From Candidatus Fimenecus excrementavium (GTDB taxonomy: Bacteria; Bacillota; Clostridia; Oscillospirales; Acutalibacteraceae), in the NCBI GenBank assembly GCA_018712805.1, contig DVGI01000037.1, positions 1-64,000 of the forward strand: a stretch of DNA of 64,000 nt, in the 5' to 3' direction. How positions within the stretch are numbered: position 1 is the stretch's first letter; the number at the start of each line of letters is the position of its first letter. Below the pieces are notes generated by a model. The model was not told where the DNA came from, ran no database searches, and saw only the letters and a list, made by a program, of their open reading frames with translations. A program made the translations under genes and the position numbers. Shown here in pieces: positions 32,716-41,491 of this stretch.

Positions 32716-34119
32716 TTATTTTTTGCCGTTCCAGCAATAGGTGCAAAGCTTACAGGGCACAACGCCGGTGGCTTTCATCAAATCGTCGAGGCGGTTATAT
32801 TGTAACGAAGTAAAATGCAGACGTTTGCGGATTTCCTCGACCATTCTTGCGTATTCCGGCGTGTCGGGGTCAGAATAGAGCGGCAGTTTCTCTTCCGCTT
32901 TGTCGCCTTCCAAGTCGGCAATCACCCGGCGGGTAATCAAATCCATTTCAGACTTGGAACGGGAGAAGTTGAGGTATTTGCAACCATACAGAAGCGGCGG
33001 GCAGGCAAGGCAGACGTGCACTTCTTTTGCCCCGCTGTTATAAAGAAACTCGGTCGTTTCGCCCATTTGCGTACCGCGCACCAGCGAGTCGTCAATCAAA
33101 AGCAGACGCTTGTCGCGAATGAGCGCGTCCACGGGAATAAGCTTCATATGCGCAATTAAGTTGCGCTGGCTTTGCTTTTGCGGCATGAACGAACGCGGCC
33201 AGGTCGGGGTGTATTTAATGAACGGGCGCGAAAACGGAATGCCGGAATAGTTGGCGTAGCCAATGGCGTGCGCGGTGCCGGAATCGGGAATGCCCGAAAC
33301 GCTGTCGACTTCGACTTTATTTCGCCGCGCGAGCATTTCGCCGCAGTTGTGGCGCATTTTTTCAACGTTCATTCCCTCATAGCACGAGGTCGGGTAACCG
33401 TAATAAACCCAAAGGAATGTGCAGATTTTCATTTCCTCAAGCGCCGGGGAAACGACCTCAACGCCCTCGGGCGTGATGAAATCGATTTCGCCGGGGCCGA
33501 GTTCTTTATAGGCTTTATAGCCGAGGTTCAAATAGGCAAAGGATTCAAACGACGCGCAGTAGGCGTCTTCTTTTTTGCCGAGCACCACGGGCGTTCTGCC
33601 CATTCGGTCGCGCGCCGCGTAAAGCCCTTGCGGGGTGAGGACCAAAATCGACATGGAGCCCTCAATTTGGCTTTGGGCGTAACGAATGCCCTCTGCAATA
33701 GAATCCTTGCGGTTAATCAGCGCCGCGGTAAGCTCGGTGGCGTTAATTTCGCCGCCGCTCATTTCGAGGAAATGGGTCGTGCCGTCGGAAAACGCCTGCT
33801 TGACAAGTGCGTCGAGATTTTGAATGCACCCGACGGTAGTAATCGCAAAATTGCCGAGGTGCGAGCGGACAATCAGCGGCTGGGGTTCGGTGTCGGAAAT
33901 ACAGCCGATACCGAGATTGCCGTGCATTTCGTCGACATCGCGTTCAAACTTGGTGCGGAACGGTGCGTTTTCAATGTTGTGAATCGCGCGTTCAAAGCCT
34001 TGTTCGCCGTAAACCGCCATGCCGCCGCGGCGCGTGCCGAGGTGAGAATGGTAATCGGTTCCGAAAAACAAGTCAAACACACAATCACGCTTGGACGCTA
34101 CGCCAAAAAAACCACCCAT
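32716..34119 (-). CDS. PurF-like amidophosphoribosyltransferase lacking the N-terminal Cys
   Basis: 467 residues. The PRPP-binding loop RLLLIDDSLVRGTQ lies at 338-351 and the phosphoribosyltransferase domain is intact. C233/C246 and the C-terminal PCKLCTYCW resemble Fe-S ligands of Bacillus-type PurF. But the protein starts MGGFFGVASKRDCVF, whereas PurF has the nucleophile Cys right after the initiator Met (MCGI). The Ntn domain is otherwise recognisable (GTDYHSHLGTRRGGMAVYG). It may use free ammonia or have a different amine or regulatory role. It lies 34 bases downstream of metA, not in a purine operon, so it is probably not the main PurF. Confidence 0.82.
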   Translation of the reverse strand: MGGFFGVASKRDCVFDLFFGTDYHSHLGTRRGGMAVYGEQGFERAIHNIENAPFRTKFERDVDEMHGNLGIGCISDTEPQPLIVRSHLGNFAITTVGCIQNLDALVKQAFSDGTTHFLEMSGGEINATELTAALINRKDSIAEGIRYAQSQIEGSMSILVLTPQGLYAARDRMGRTPVVLGKKEDAYCASFESFAYLNLGYKAYKELGPGEIDFITPEGVEVVSPALEEMKICTFLWVYYGYPTSCYEGMNVEKMRHNCGEMLARRNKVEVDSVSGIPDSGTAHAIGYANYSGIPFSRPFIKYTPTWPRSFMPQKQSQRNLIAHMKLIPVDALIRDKRLLLIDDSLVRGTQMGETTEFLYNSGAKEVHVCLACPPLLYGCKYLNFSRSKSEMDLITRRVIADLEGDKAEEKLPLYSDPDTPEYARMVEEIRKRLHFTSLQYNRLDDLMKATGVVPCKLCTYCWNGKK

Positions 34120-34153
34120 ATTTTTTCTCCTTTTTAAATGTTGTTCAAGGTTC

Positions 34154-35071
34154 TTATTGAATTGCGCTCAGCTCGTAAGGTGTGCGCTGATAGACAAAGT
34201 AGTTAAGCCAGTTTTGGAACAACAAAGATCCCGCGCCGCGCCAGGTAATCAGCGGCGTCTTTTTCGGGTCGTTGTCGGGGAAATAATTGTAGGGCATTTG
34301 AATGTCGAGCCCTTTTTGCAAATCGCGGAAATATTCACGCGCTAAGGTGTCGCTGTCGTATTCACAGTGGCCGGTGCAGTAAAAGTTGCGGCACTCCATA
34401 TCGGAAATCAAATGCACGCCGGCTATATCCGAATAGGAAAGCAGCTGCAAATCTTTCACGCGGGCAATGTCTTCCTTGCGCGTTTCGGTGTGGCGCGAAT
34501 GGGGCACATAGAAAACGTCGGAAAACCCGCGCAGCAGCGGATGATATAAATCCAAAGGCCGGTGACGGAACACGCCGAACATTTTTTCCGGCAACAGGTG
34601 TTTGGGAATACCGTATTTATAGTACAGCGCCGCCTGCGCACCCCAGCAGATATTAAATGTGGAATAGACGTGTGTTTGCGCCCACTTGAAAATCTCGCAA
34701 AGCTCGTCCCAGTAATCGACTTCTTCAAAATCCAGCATTTCCACCGGCGCGCCGGTGACAATCATGCCGTCGAATTTATCATCTTTCACGTCGTCAAGCG
34801 TTTTATAAAACTGAAGCATATGCTCTTTCGAGGTGTTTTTGGAAATATGGGACTGCACCTGCAAAAGCTCGACTTCCACCTGCAAAGGCGTGTTGGAAAG
34901 CAGCCGTAAAATTTGGGTTTCGGTTTCAATTTTGGTCGGCATCAAATTGAGAAGAAGAATTTTTAAGGGACGGATATCCTGCCGACTGGCGCGGTCGTTC
35001 GTCATTACGAAAATGTTTTCAAGCTCCAAGCTGTGCCGCGCGGGCAACTGGTCATCAATTTTAATCGGCAT
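34154..35071 (-). CDS. metA: Homoserine O-acetyltransferase (MetA family)
   Basis: 305 residues from the ATG at 35069-35071 after AGAGGTGAAAGCC. MetA signatures are IRPLKILLLNLMPTKIETET near 33-52, VTGAPVEMLDFEEVDYW near 105-121 with E111, the nucleophile Cys in FNICWGAQAALYYKYG near 140 and the later VPHSRHTE. Glu at 111 is the residue reported to favour acetyl-CoA, whereas Gly gives succinyl-CoA, hence acetyltransferase. It starts methionine synthesis from homoserine. No S-box or T-box was seen in the leader. Confidence 0.93.
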   Translation of the reverse strand: MPIKIDDQLPARHSLELENIFVMTNDRASRQDIRPLKILLLNLMPTKIETETQILRLLSNTPLQVEVELLQVQSHISKNTSKEHMLQFYKTLDDVKDDKFDGMIVTGAPVEMLDFEEVDYWDELCEIFKWAQTHVYSTFNICWGAQAALYYKYGIPKHLLPEKMFGVFRHRPLDLYHPLLRGFSDVFYVPHSRHTETRKEDIARVKDLQLLSYSDIAGVHLISDMECRNFYCTGHCEYDSDTLAREYFRDLQKGLDIQMPYNYFPDNDPKKTPLITWRGAGSLLFQNWLNYFVYQRTPYELSAIQ

Positions 35072-35128
35072 GGCTTTCACCTCTTCTTTCTTTGCCGTTA
35101 TTATTTCTGAATTGGTCTCAGAAGTTAA

Positions 35129-35157
35129 AGTATAGCATACCATTATAGGAATTGCAA
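35129..35157 (-). promoter_or_regulatory. Promoter of metA and the PurF-like gene
   Basis: Minus-strand TTGCAA (35157-35152) and TATACT (35134-35129) with a 17-base spacer. The leader to metA is about 55 bases, too short for a SAM riboswitch. Confidence 0.72.
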
Positions 35158-35192
35158 CAAAATGTATGGGGAAGCAAGCGTACCGAAAAAGG

Positions 35193-35216
35193 AAAGCAGC
35201 CTAAAAAGGCTGCTTT
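35193..35216 (-). terminator. Terminator after hemW
   Basis: AAAGCAGCC and GGCTGCTTT pair over 9 bp around a 6-base loop directly after the hemW stop codon. Minus-strand CCTTTTT follows. It closes the long obg-to-hemW gene string. Confidence 0.8.
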
Positions 35217-35218
35217 TT

Positions 35219-36325
35219 TTAAAGAAGCTCCGCAAGCACCGCGTTCGACAGCAAAAAGCCGTTTCGCGTTAGGCGAATGCCGTTTTTATCGCTTTGCAAA
35301 AGTCCGTGCGCTTCTAAATTTTCGGCTTTTTTGCGAAGGTCTTTCGGAATATCGTGCCCGAAGCGCGCGCGCACCTTTTCTTCCTGCAAACCTTCGGTTA
35401 GACGAAGCGCAAGCATGGCGTATTCGGAAAAATCCCCGCCTTTTCCGTCTTTTACCGGCGCGCACCCCGAAAGGAATGCTTCCAGGTTTCGCGGGTAATA
35501 AAACCGCTCGCCGTTTATAAAAGAATGTGCCGCAGGGCCGAGGCCCAGATATTCCTCACAGTGCCAATATTTTAAATTGTGGCGGCTTTCTTCGCCCGGC
35601 TTTGCGAAATTCGAGACTTCATATTGCAAAACCCCGGCGTTTTCGAGCGTTTCGCACATTTGCAAATACAAGTCGGCGGTTTGGTCGTCGTCGGGCAGCT
35701 GCAATGTGTCGCGGTGGGTATAAAAATAGGTGTTTTCTTCTAATTTTAAAATGTAAGCGCTGACGTGCCCCACACCGAGCGACATACAAAATGAAAGCGT
35801 TTCGGAAAGGGATTTTTCCGTCTGTTTCGGAACGCCGAGCATGACGTCCAGCGAAATTTTGGGAATTCCCGCTTTTTGCGCGGCAAGGACGGCTTTTTCG
35901 ACCCCCGCCCTGTCAGAAAGGCGGCCGAGCGCGCGGCGTTCTTCGTCGACCGCGGACTGCAAGCCAATCGAAACGCGGTTCACGCCGCCTTCTTGCAGTT
36001 TGTCAAAAAAATCCGGCGTCAATTTGTAAGGGTTGCACTCCACCGTGATTTCAGCGTTCGGCAGTAAAAAGCTCTGTTTTGCTTGATTTATCAAGGTGCA
36101 AAGGCGTTCTGCGCCCAAGACGGACGGTGTGCCGCCGCCGATGTAAAGCGTATCGGCTTTACGGTTGTAAGCCTTTGCACTTTCCGAGATTTTTTGAGAA
36201 AGTGCGGCACAATACCGGTCCATTTGCGCTTCGTCCCCGCGAAACGAATAAAAATCGCAATACGGGCACTTTGAACGACAAAACGGCACGTGCAAATAAA
36301 GCCCCAAAGGCACTTTCCCGCTCAT
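35219..36325 (-). CDS. hemW: HemW-like radical SAM protein (heme chaperone family)
   Basis: 368 residues. The start GLYLHVPFCRSKCPYCDFYS holds the C16-x3-C20-x2-C23 cluster ligands for radical SAM. Further conserved parts are TLYIGGGTPSVLG near 60-72, NRVSIGLQSAVDEERRALGR and the C-terminal HemW domain. It was long annotated as oxygen-independent coproporphyrinogen oxidase, but this branch is thought to insert heme. It overlaps the upstream deacylase gene by ATGA. Confidence 0.92.
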   Translation of the reverse strand: MSGKVPLGLYLHVPFCRSKCPYCDFYSFRGDEAQMDRYCAALSQKISESAKAYNRKADTLYIGGGTPSVLGAERLCTLINQAKQSFLLPNAEITVECNPYKLTPDFFDKLQEGGVNRVSIGLQSAVDEERRALGRLSDRAGVEKAVLAAQKAGIPKISLDVMLGVPKQTEKSLSETLSFCMSLGVGHVSAYILKLEENTYFYTHRDTLQLPDDDQTADLYLQMCETLENAGVLQYEVSNFAKPGEESRHNLKYWHCEEYLGLGPAAHSFINGERFYYPRNLEAFLSGCAPVKDGKGGDFSEYAMLALRLTEGLQEEKVRARFGHDIPKDLRKKAENLEAHGLLQSDKNGIRLTRNGFLLSNAVLAELL

Positions 36326-36810
36326 ACTTTTATAAACCGAATGGTGTGGCCGGTGCTTTGCACGTATTTTTCAATATCCGCGTAAGGCAAAAACACCGTT
36401 GCGGTGTTGTCGTTGGGGTGAAACCCTAAGCGCGGCGCGTTTTTTAAGTCTTCGTCAAAATAGACTTCGACTTCGCAGTCTTTGTCATTGATAAGCCCTA
36501 AGGGTGAAACCGAGCCTTTTTTCACATCGAGGTATTTTTCGAGCCGCTTGTCGGAAGCGAAGCTCAGCTTCGAGGATTCGACCTCCGCTTGAATCAGCCG
36601 CAAATCGGCGTGTTTACTCCCTTTTAAAACGACGAGCATATGCCGCGTGCCTTTGTAGTCGCGCAAAAACAAATTTTTGCAAATCTCATCGTTCGGGTTA
36701 AACCCGAGCGCGTTGTATTCCTCCATGGTAAACGCCGGCGCGTGCTCGACGAGTTCATAAGGGATTTCCAGTTCTTTTAATCTTTCCAATATATTTTCCC
36801 GACTATTCAT
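36322..36810 (-). CDS. YbaK/ProX-type aminoacyl-tRNA deacylase
   Basis: 162 residues, one YbaK/EbsC domain (PF04073) over nearly the full length. Marks are [40 protein letters not shown], the Lys-rich region near 70-100 and [20 protein letters not shown]. These enzymes remove wrongly charged amino acids such as Ala from tRNA-Pro. It lies between lepA (8-base overlap) and hemW (4-base overlap), a tight translation-quality cluster. The precise tRNA is inferred. Confidence 0.88.
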   Translation of the reverse strand: MNSRENILERLKELEIPYELVEHAPAFTMEEYNALGFNPNDEICKNLFLRDYKGTRHMLVVLKGSKHADLRLIQAEVESSKLSFASDKRLEKYLDVKKGSVSPLGLINDKDCEVEVYFDEDLKNAPRLGFHPNDNTATVFLPYADIEKYVQSTGHTIRFIKV

Positions 36811-38608
36811 CTAATTTCAACACCGCCATGAATGCTTCCTGCGGGACTTCGACCGTTCCGAAGTGGCGCATTCGTTTTTTTCCTTCCTTTTGTTTTTCCA
36901 AAAGTTTCTTTTTCCGCGTAATATCGCCGCCGTAACATTTCGCAAGCACATCTTTGCGCAGCGCTTTCACGGTTTCGCGCGCGATTACCTTGCCGCCTAT
37001 CGCAATTTGAATCGGAATTTCAAACATCTGGCGCGGAATGTTTTCTTTGAGCTTTTCGGCAATCTTGCGCGCCCGCGCATAGGCCTTGTCGGCGTGAATA
37101 ATAAACGACAGTGCGTCGATTGTGTCGCCGTTTAACAGCACGTCGAGTTTGACAAGCTGGGAACGCTGATATTCCTTGATTTCATAGTCAAACGAAGCGT
37201 AGCCGCGCGTGCGGGATTTGAGCACGTCGAAGAAATCATAAATGATTTCATTGAGCGGCAAAAGATATTTCATGTCCACGCGGTCGGACGCGAGATAAGT
37301 CATTTCGCAGTACGTCCCGCGGCGGTCCTGGCAAAGGTCCATAATCGCCCCGACATATTCCGGCGGGGAAAAGATATGCGCTTCGACAACCGGTTCCTCG
37401 GCGTAATCAATCGTTGCGGGATCAGGGTAGTTGCAGGGGTTGTCAATCTCCACCACGGATTTGTCAGTCAGGTGGATTTTATAAATGACGCTCGGAATCG
37501 TCGTGACAAGGTCGAGGTCATATTCGCGCTCCAAGCGTTCCTGGACGATTTCCAAATGCAAAAGCCCTAAAAAGCCGCAGCGGAAGCCGAAGCCTAACGC
37601 ACCGGAGGTTTCCGGTTCAAAGGACAGCGCCGCGTCGTTGAGCTGCAATTTTTCGAGCGCTTCACGTAAATTTTCATAGTCTGCACCGTCCGCGGGGTAC
37701 ACGCCGCAGAACACCATCGGGTTTACCTTGCGGTAACCGGGCAGCGGCTCTTTCGCCGGGGCGTCGGCAAGCGTCACGGTGTCGCCCACGTGCGCGTCGG
37801 ATACGGTTTTGATAGAAGCGGTGATATAGCCGACTTCGCCGGAAGAAAGTCCGTCGGTCGGTTCCATAGACGTCGCGCGCATATAGCCGGTTTCCACAAC
37901 CGTGAATTTTGCGCCGGTCGCCATCATCTGCATCGTGTCGCCGGGGCGGATTTTGCCGTCCATCACGCGCACATAAACGATAACGCCGCGGTAGCTGTCA
38001 TAAACCGAGTCGAAAATCAGCGCGCGCAAAGGCTCGTTGTCACGGTTTTCGGGCGGGGGCACGAGTTTTACGATTTCTTCAAGCACCTGTTCGACATTTT
38101 CGCCGGTTTTCGCCGAGACGCGCGGCGCGTCCATACAGGGAAGCCCTATAACGTCCTCGACCTCTTTGGCGACGCGTTCGGGGTCGGCGGCGGGCAAATC
38201 GATTTTGTTGATGACCGGCACGATTTCCAAATCGTGGTCGAGTGCAAGATAGGTGTTGGCGAGCGTCTGGGCTTCAATCCCCTGTGACGCGTCGACAATC
38301 AGAATGGCGCCCTCGCAGGCGGCAAGGCTTCTCGACACCTCATAGTTAAAGTCCACGTGACCGGGGGTGTCGATAAGGTTCAAGGCGTATGTATTGCCGT
38401 CGTTCGCCTTGTAGTCAAGCTTGACGGCGTGCGCCTTAATGGTGATGCCGCGCTCGCGCTCCAAATCCATATTGTCGAGCAGCTGTTCTTCCATATCGCG
38501 CTTCTGAACCGAATCGGTCAGTTCCAAAAGCCGGTCGGCAAGCGTACTTTTGCCGTGGTCGATGTGCGCGATAATCGAAAAATTACGGATGTTTTCTTTT
38601 TTTGCCAT
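36803..38608 (-). CDS. lepA: Elongation factor 4 (LepA)
   Basis: 601 residues, normal length. GTPase motifs are [16 protein letters not shown] near 15-30, [18 protein letters not shown] near 80-97 and [11 protein letters not shown] near 134. Domains II, III, V and the C-terminal LepA domain with [20 protein letters not shown] follow. It back-translocates or remodels stalled ribosomes. Thirty-nine bases separate its start from the DUF3592 gene. Confidence 0.97.
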   Translation of the reverse strand: MAKKENIRNFSIIAHIDHGKSTLADRLLELTDSVQKRDMEEQLLDNMDLERERGITIKAHAVKLDYKANDGNTYALNLIDTPGHVDFNYEVSRSLAACEGAILIVDASQGIEAQTLANTYLALDHDLEIVPVINKIDLPAADPERVAKEVEDVIGLPCMDAPRVSAKTGENVEQVLEEIVKLVPPPENRDNEPLRALIFDSVYDSYRGVIVYVRVMDGKIRPGDTMQMMATGAKFTVVETGYMRATSMEPTDGLSSGEVGYITASIKTVSDAHVGDTVTLADAPAKEPLPGYRKVNPMVFCGVYPADGADYENLREALEKLQLNDAALSFEPETSGALGFGFRCGFLGLLHLEIVQERLEREYDLDLVTTIPSVIYKIHLTDKSVVEIDNPCNYPDPATIDYAEEPVVEAHIFSPPEYVGAIMDLCQDRRGTYCEMTYLASDRVDMKYLLPLNEIIYDFFDVLKSRTRGYASFDYEIKEYQRSQLVKLDVLLNGDTIDALSFIIHADKAYARARKIAEKLKENIPRQMFEIPIQIAIGGKVIARETVKALRKDVLAKCYGGDITRKKKLLEKQKEGKKRMRHFGTVEVPQEAFMAVLKLDE

Positions 38609-38647
38609 AGGGTACCTCTATATTTTTAATAGAATCTTAAACGAATT

Positions 38648-39400
38648 TTATTTACGGCGGTTTTTGCGCTCTTCTTCGGATTTCGAATCCAATTTCCCGT
38701 AAAACAACCCGCGGCAAGTCATTGCTAGCCCGCCAAGCGCCATCAAAATCGGAACAATCAGCATAAAATGGAAACTGTTCATGAAATAGTGCGCGATACC
38801 GGCGAGAGAATAGGAACTCGAAATCATAGCAAGCGCGCCGTAAGACACGCCGATAAAAAGCAGCCCGATAACGACCGCGAACCAGTCAATCTCCCGCTTT
38901 TTTCTATCCTCAGCCGATTGTTTTCGTTTTTCTTTTTTCTCCGATTTCCGCGGCAGGAACGGCAGAAAAAACAGAGCGCCGCCGAGCGCGAAAAACAGGC
39001 CGATAAAAATCAAATGGTTGCCGGATTGGTTCGGTCCGCCGATGACCGAATCACCGGGATTTTTAGGGTTATAAAGAATTTCTGTTTCGCTGCCGAAAGA
39101 CGGTACAAACGAAGTACCGTAATCGGTGGAAAGCGTGTAAGTTTCGCCGTTCACGGTATAATTGTAAATCAATCGATATGTATCAGCGGTTTCGGTTTTT
39201 CGCGCCGCGTCGTATCCGCCCGCTTCATACAGCGTGTAATCCACCAAACGACCGGTGGTTTTTTCGTAGCCTTTCGTTTGGTCGGAAACTGTGTTCCGAA
39301 TGCCTAACGAAAACAGCACGATACCGATAATTAAACACAGCGCCGGCAAAGCCAAAAACAGCACAGGAAATGTGCCTTGCCCTTTTTCATATCGTTTCAT
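38648..39400 (-). CDS. DUF3592 membrane protein
   Basis: 250 residues from the ATG at 39398-39400, nine bases after AGGA. Residues about 13-35 form a membrane helix, residues 50-115 the extracytoplasmic beta-domain of DUF3592 (YNYTVNGETYTLSTDYGTS, ETEILYNPKNPGDSVI), and two to three more helices with a basic loop (KKEKRKQSAEDRKKRE) follow. No enzymatic motif. Function unknown; it sits between the YitT gene and lepA on the same strand. Confidence 0.78.
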   Translation of the reverse strand: MKRYEKGQGTFPVLFLALPALCLIIGIVLFSLGIRNTVSDQTKGYEKTTGRLVDYTLYEAGGYDAARKTETADTYRLIYNYTVNGETYTLSTDYGTSFVPSFGSETEILYNPKNPGDSVIGGPNQSGNHLIFIGLFFALGGALFFLPFLPRKSEKKEKRKQSAEDRKKREIDWFAVVIGLLFIGVSYGALAMISSSYSLAGIAHYFMNSFHFMLIVPILMALGGLAMTCRGLFYGKLDSKSEEERKNRRK

Positions 39401-39444
39401 GCGTATTTGTCCTTTCAAAGCAGTTAAGCAGACTGTTTTGTCTC

Positions 39445-40311
39445 TTAGTTGTCCGCGCCTCGCTTTCGGAAGCCCTCGCCGAGGATTTCCGAGGTTTCAC
39501 AGACGACCACGAACGCGTGTTCATCCGCTTCGCGCACGCAGGCAGTCACCCGCGCAACGTCAACGGCGCGCACCGCGCAAAACAGCATGCTGCGCTCTTC
39601 TTTAGAATAGCCGCCGCGCACCGGCAAGACGCTTACGCCGCGGTCGAGCGTTTCGGTGATTTCGCGCACAACTTTTTCGCCTTCCCCCGTCACCACGAAC
39701 AACAGCTTGTCGTGAGAAAAGCCGGTCAGCACAAGGTCAATCGTTTGGGCGCTTACAAAAATCACGACCAACGAATACAAAACATTTTCAAGGCTTCTGT
39801 AAACCAAAAACGATGCCGCGACAATTAAAAAATCCAGTAAAAGCACCACGCGGCCCATAGACATTTGGGGAAATTTCAGCCGCAAAAGTTTCGAGAGAAT
39901 ATCCGTGCCGCCGGTGGTCGCGCCGTGCAAAAACACAAGCCCCAACCCCGTGCCGCTCAAAATGCCGCCGAACAGCGCGCAAAGCAGGCGGTCGCCGGAA
40001 TAGACCGGCAGAAGCGGCGCAGTCACGTCGATTAAAACGGACACCAAAAACGTGGCGAACACCGTTTTCAAAATAAATTGCAGACCGAATTTTCGAAAAG
40101 CCGCAATAAACAGCGGAATATTAAAAAGGAACACGACGGTGCCGATCGGCGTATGAAACAAATAATTTAAAATCGTCGCAACGCCGGTAAAGCCGCCGAG
40201 CAATATGTTGTTCGGCGCCAAAAACACGTTAATCGCGAGCGCATAGCTCGTGCCGCCCAACGCAAAGAAAAGAAAATCAATCGCCGTTTTCCCGGTCGTT
40301 TTTTGTATCAC
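39445..40311 (-). CDS. YitT family membrane protein (DUF161/DUF2179)
   Basis: About 288 residues. Five membrane helices (FALGGTSYALAINVFLAPNN, GGFTGVATILNYL, GTVVFLFNIPLFI, GGILSGTGLGLVFLHGATTG, VLYSLVVIFVSAQTIDLVL) precede the cytosolic DUF2179 domain (VREITETLDRGVSVLPVRGG). The role is unknown; it belongs to a family widespread in Firmicutes. I prefer the GTG at 40309-40311 with GGAG ten bases before, giving the usual short N-terminus. An ATG at 40345-40347 is in frame but has no ribosome-binding site. Both overlap the mrnC end. Confidence 0.85.
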   Translation of the reverse strand: MIQKTTGKTAIDFLFFALGGTSYALAINVFLAPNNILLGGFTGVATILNYLFHTPIGTVVFLFNIPLFIAAFRKFGLQFILKTVFATFLVSVLIDVTAPLLPVYSGDRLLCALFGGILSGTGLGLVFLHGATTGGTDILSKLLRLKFPQMSMGRVVLLLDFLIVAASFLVYRSLENVLYSLVVIFVSAQTIDLVLTGFSHDKLLFVVTGEGEKVVREITETLDRGVSVLPVRGGYSKEERSMLFCAVRAVDVARVTACVREADEHAFVVVCETSEILGEGFRKRGADN

Positions 40312-40702
40312 TTTCAGCTTTCTCCACCCCGTTTTGCCAAATCGCATCAAACAAAGCGCGAAGCCGGTCGTTTTCGCCTTTCAAATACAAATAGCCGAAC
40401 AAAGATTCCAGCCCCGTGGCATAGTGATAATCCCCTTCCGACTGGTTTTTCGGCGTGTGGTTCGGGTGGGCGTTTCTGCCGCGTTTGAACACGGCGAGCT
40501 CCTCTTCGGTAAGAAGCGGAAAAATCGCCCGCGAAGCCTGTGCCTGCGCTTGTGCGTTCACACAAGCGGTTGAAAGGGTATGTAACTTGCCGGGCCTTTG
40601 GTTGGCGGTTTTCAAAAGATGCTCGCGCACCAAAAGGCCGTAAACCGCGTCGCCCAAAAATGCCAGCGAAAGCGGGCTGTAATTGTTCATAGTGTTTTCC
40701 AT
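40277..40702 (-). CDS. mrnC: Mini-ribonuclease III
   Basis: 141 residues from the ATG at 40700-40702, just after CAGGTGTAAA; two further ATGs are close. The RNase III domain shows SLAFLGDAVYGLLVREHL near 10-27 with the catalytic Asp in GDAVY, and ATGLESLFGYLYLKG with the second acidic residue. There is no double-strand RNA-binding domain, typical of MrnC, which matures 23S rRNA. It lies one base downstream of the GIY-YIG gene. Confidence 0.94.
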   Translation of the reverse strand: MENTMNNYSPLSLAFLGDAVYGLLVREHLLKTANQRPGKLHTLSTACVNAQAQAQASRAIFPLLTEEELAVFKRGRNAHPNHTPKNQSEGDYHYATGLESLFGYLYLKGENDRLRALFDAIWQNGVEKAESDTKNDRENGD

Positions 40703-40703
40703 T

Positions 40704-41459
40704 TTACACCTGTTCATTCGTATGGATAAAGTATTTTACCGGATTTTGATTGCCTTTCGGGAACAAATGGGCAACCGATTTATTTTTATATTTTTGCCGA
40801 ATCTCCTCCGGCGCCAAATTGCCGACAAATTCATATCGGTCTTTAGAAACTTCCTCTTTCGGCGCGGTACCGTTGAAAGTCTGCCCTTCATAAAACCAAC
40901 CTGAAATTTCAAAGACTTCGAGCACCATACCGTCATATACCGCAAACGCATATTTTGCGCTTTGCATGTGTTGGGCGTTCAGCTTCCACGCGCTTCGGGT
41001 AATATCGTAGATTTCCTGCGGCGACATACCGTTTCGGTAAGCGCGGTTAATCCGAATCATTAAAACGTCTTCTGTAATTTCGTCGACGGAAAGGCTTTCC
41101 CCGCGGTATTTCGCGTCCAGCAAACCGGCTTCTATTTTACCGTAGGTTCCCGTTTCATATCCGCGGTTGATATTGGTTAGATTTTCGATGCCGATTAAAT
41201 CAATCGCCGCGGCTTCCACCTTAAAAGCCGTTTGTTCATCTACGCCGTGCACCAATATTTCAATTAAGGGTTCTTTGCCGCGTTTTAAAATCGCGTTAAT
41301 CGTTTCAACCTTTTTGCTTTCGCTTTGCTCAAGCAGGTGGGAAAATGCGCGATTCCCCTTTCCTTTCCCAATATAAAAGGGCTTTTTGGTATCGGGGTCG
41401 GAATAAACATACACATAATACTGTAATTTTTCAATCGTTTCTTTTGAAAACTCGGTCAA
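40704..41459 (-). CDS. LEM-3-like GIY-YIG domain protein
   Basis: 251 residues. The GIY-YIG nuclease core opens YYVYVYSDPDTKKPFYIGKG near 13-32 (YVYVYS in place of GIY and FYIGKG as YIG), with ERG-like Arg and Glu later (FKVEAAAIDLIG). This corresponds to the LEM-3-like subtype. The last 130 residues resemble no family I know. The TTG at 41457-41459 sits 7 bases after AAGGAG, clearly better than an ATG nine codons upstream with no site. It may be a DNA-repair or defence nuclease, here inside a ribosome-maturation gene string. Confidence 0.78.
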   Translation of the reverse strand: MTEFSKETIEKLQYYVYVYSDPDTKKPFYIGKGKGNRAFSHLLEQSESKKVETINAILKRGKEPLIEILVHGVDEQTAFKVEAAAIDLIGIENLTNINRGYETGTYGKIEAGLLDAKYRGESLSVDEITEDVLMIRINRAYRNGMSPQEIYDITRSAWKLNAQHMQSAKYAFAVYDGMVLEVFEISGWFYEGQTFNGTAPKEEVSKDRYEFVGNLAPEEIRQKYKNKSVAHLFPKGNQNPVKYFIHTNEQV

Positions 41460-41491
41460 AGCTGTTCTCCTTTTTTGAAAGCGCATTAAAA

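Noticed and set aside
33172..34137. A 321-codon open frame on the plus strand opposite the PurF-like gene
   Set aside because: It is the antisense shadow of a real gene; the sequence is low in hydrophobic cores, has no ribosome-binding site and no family resemblance.
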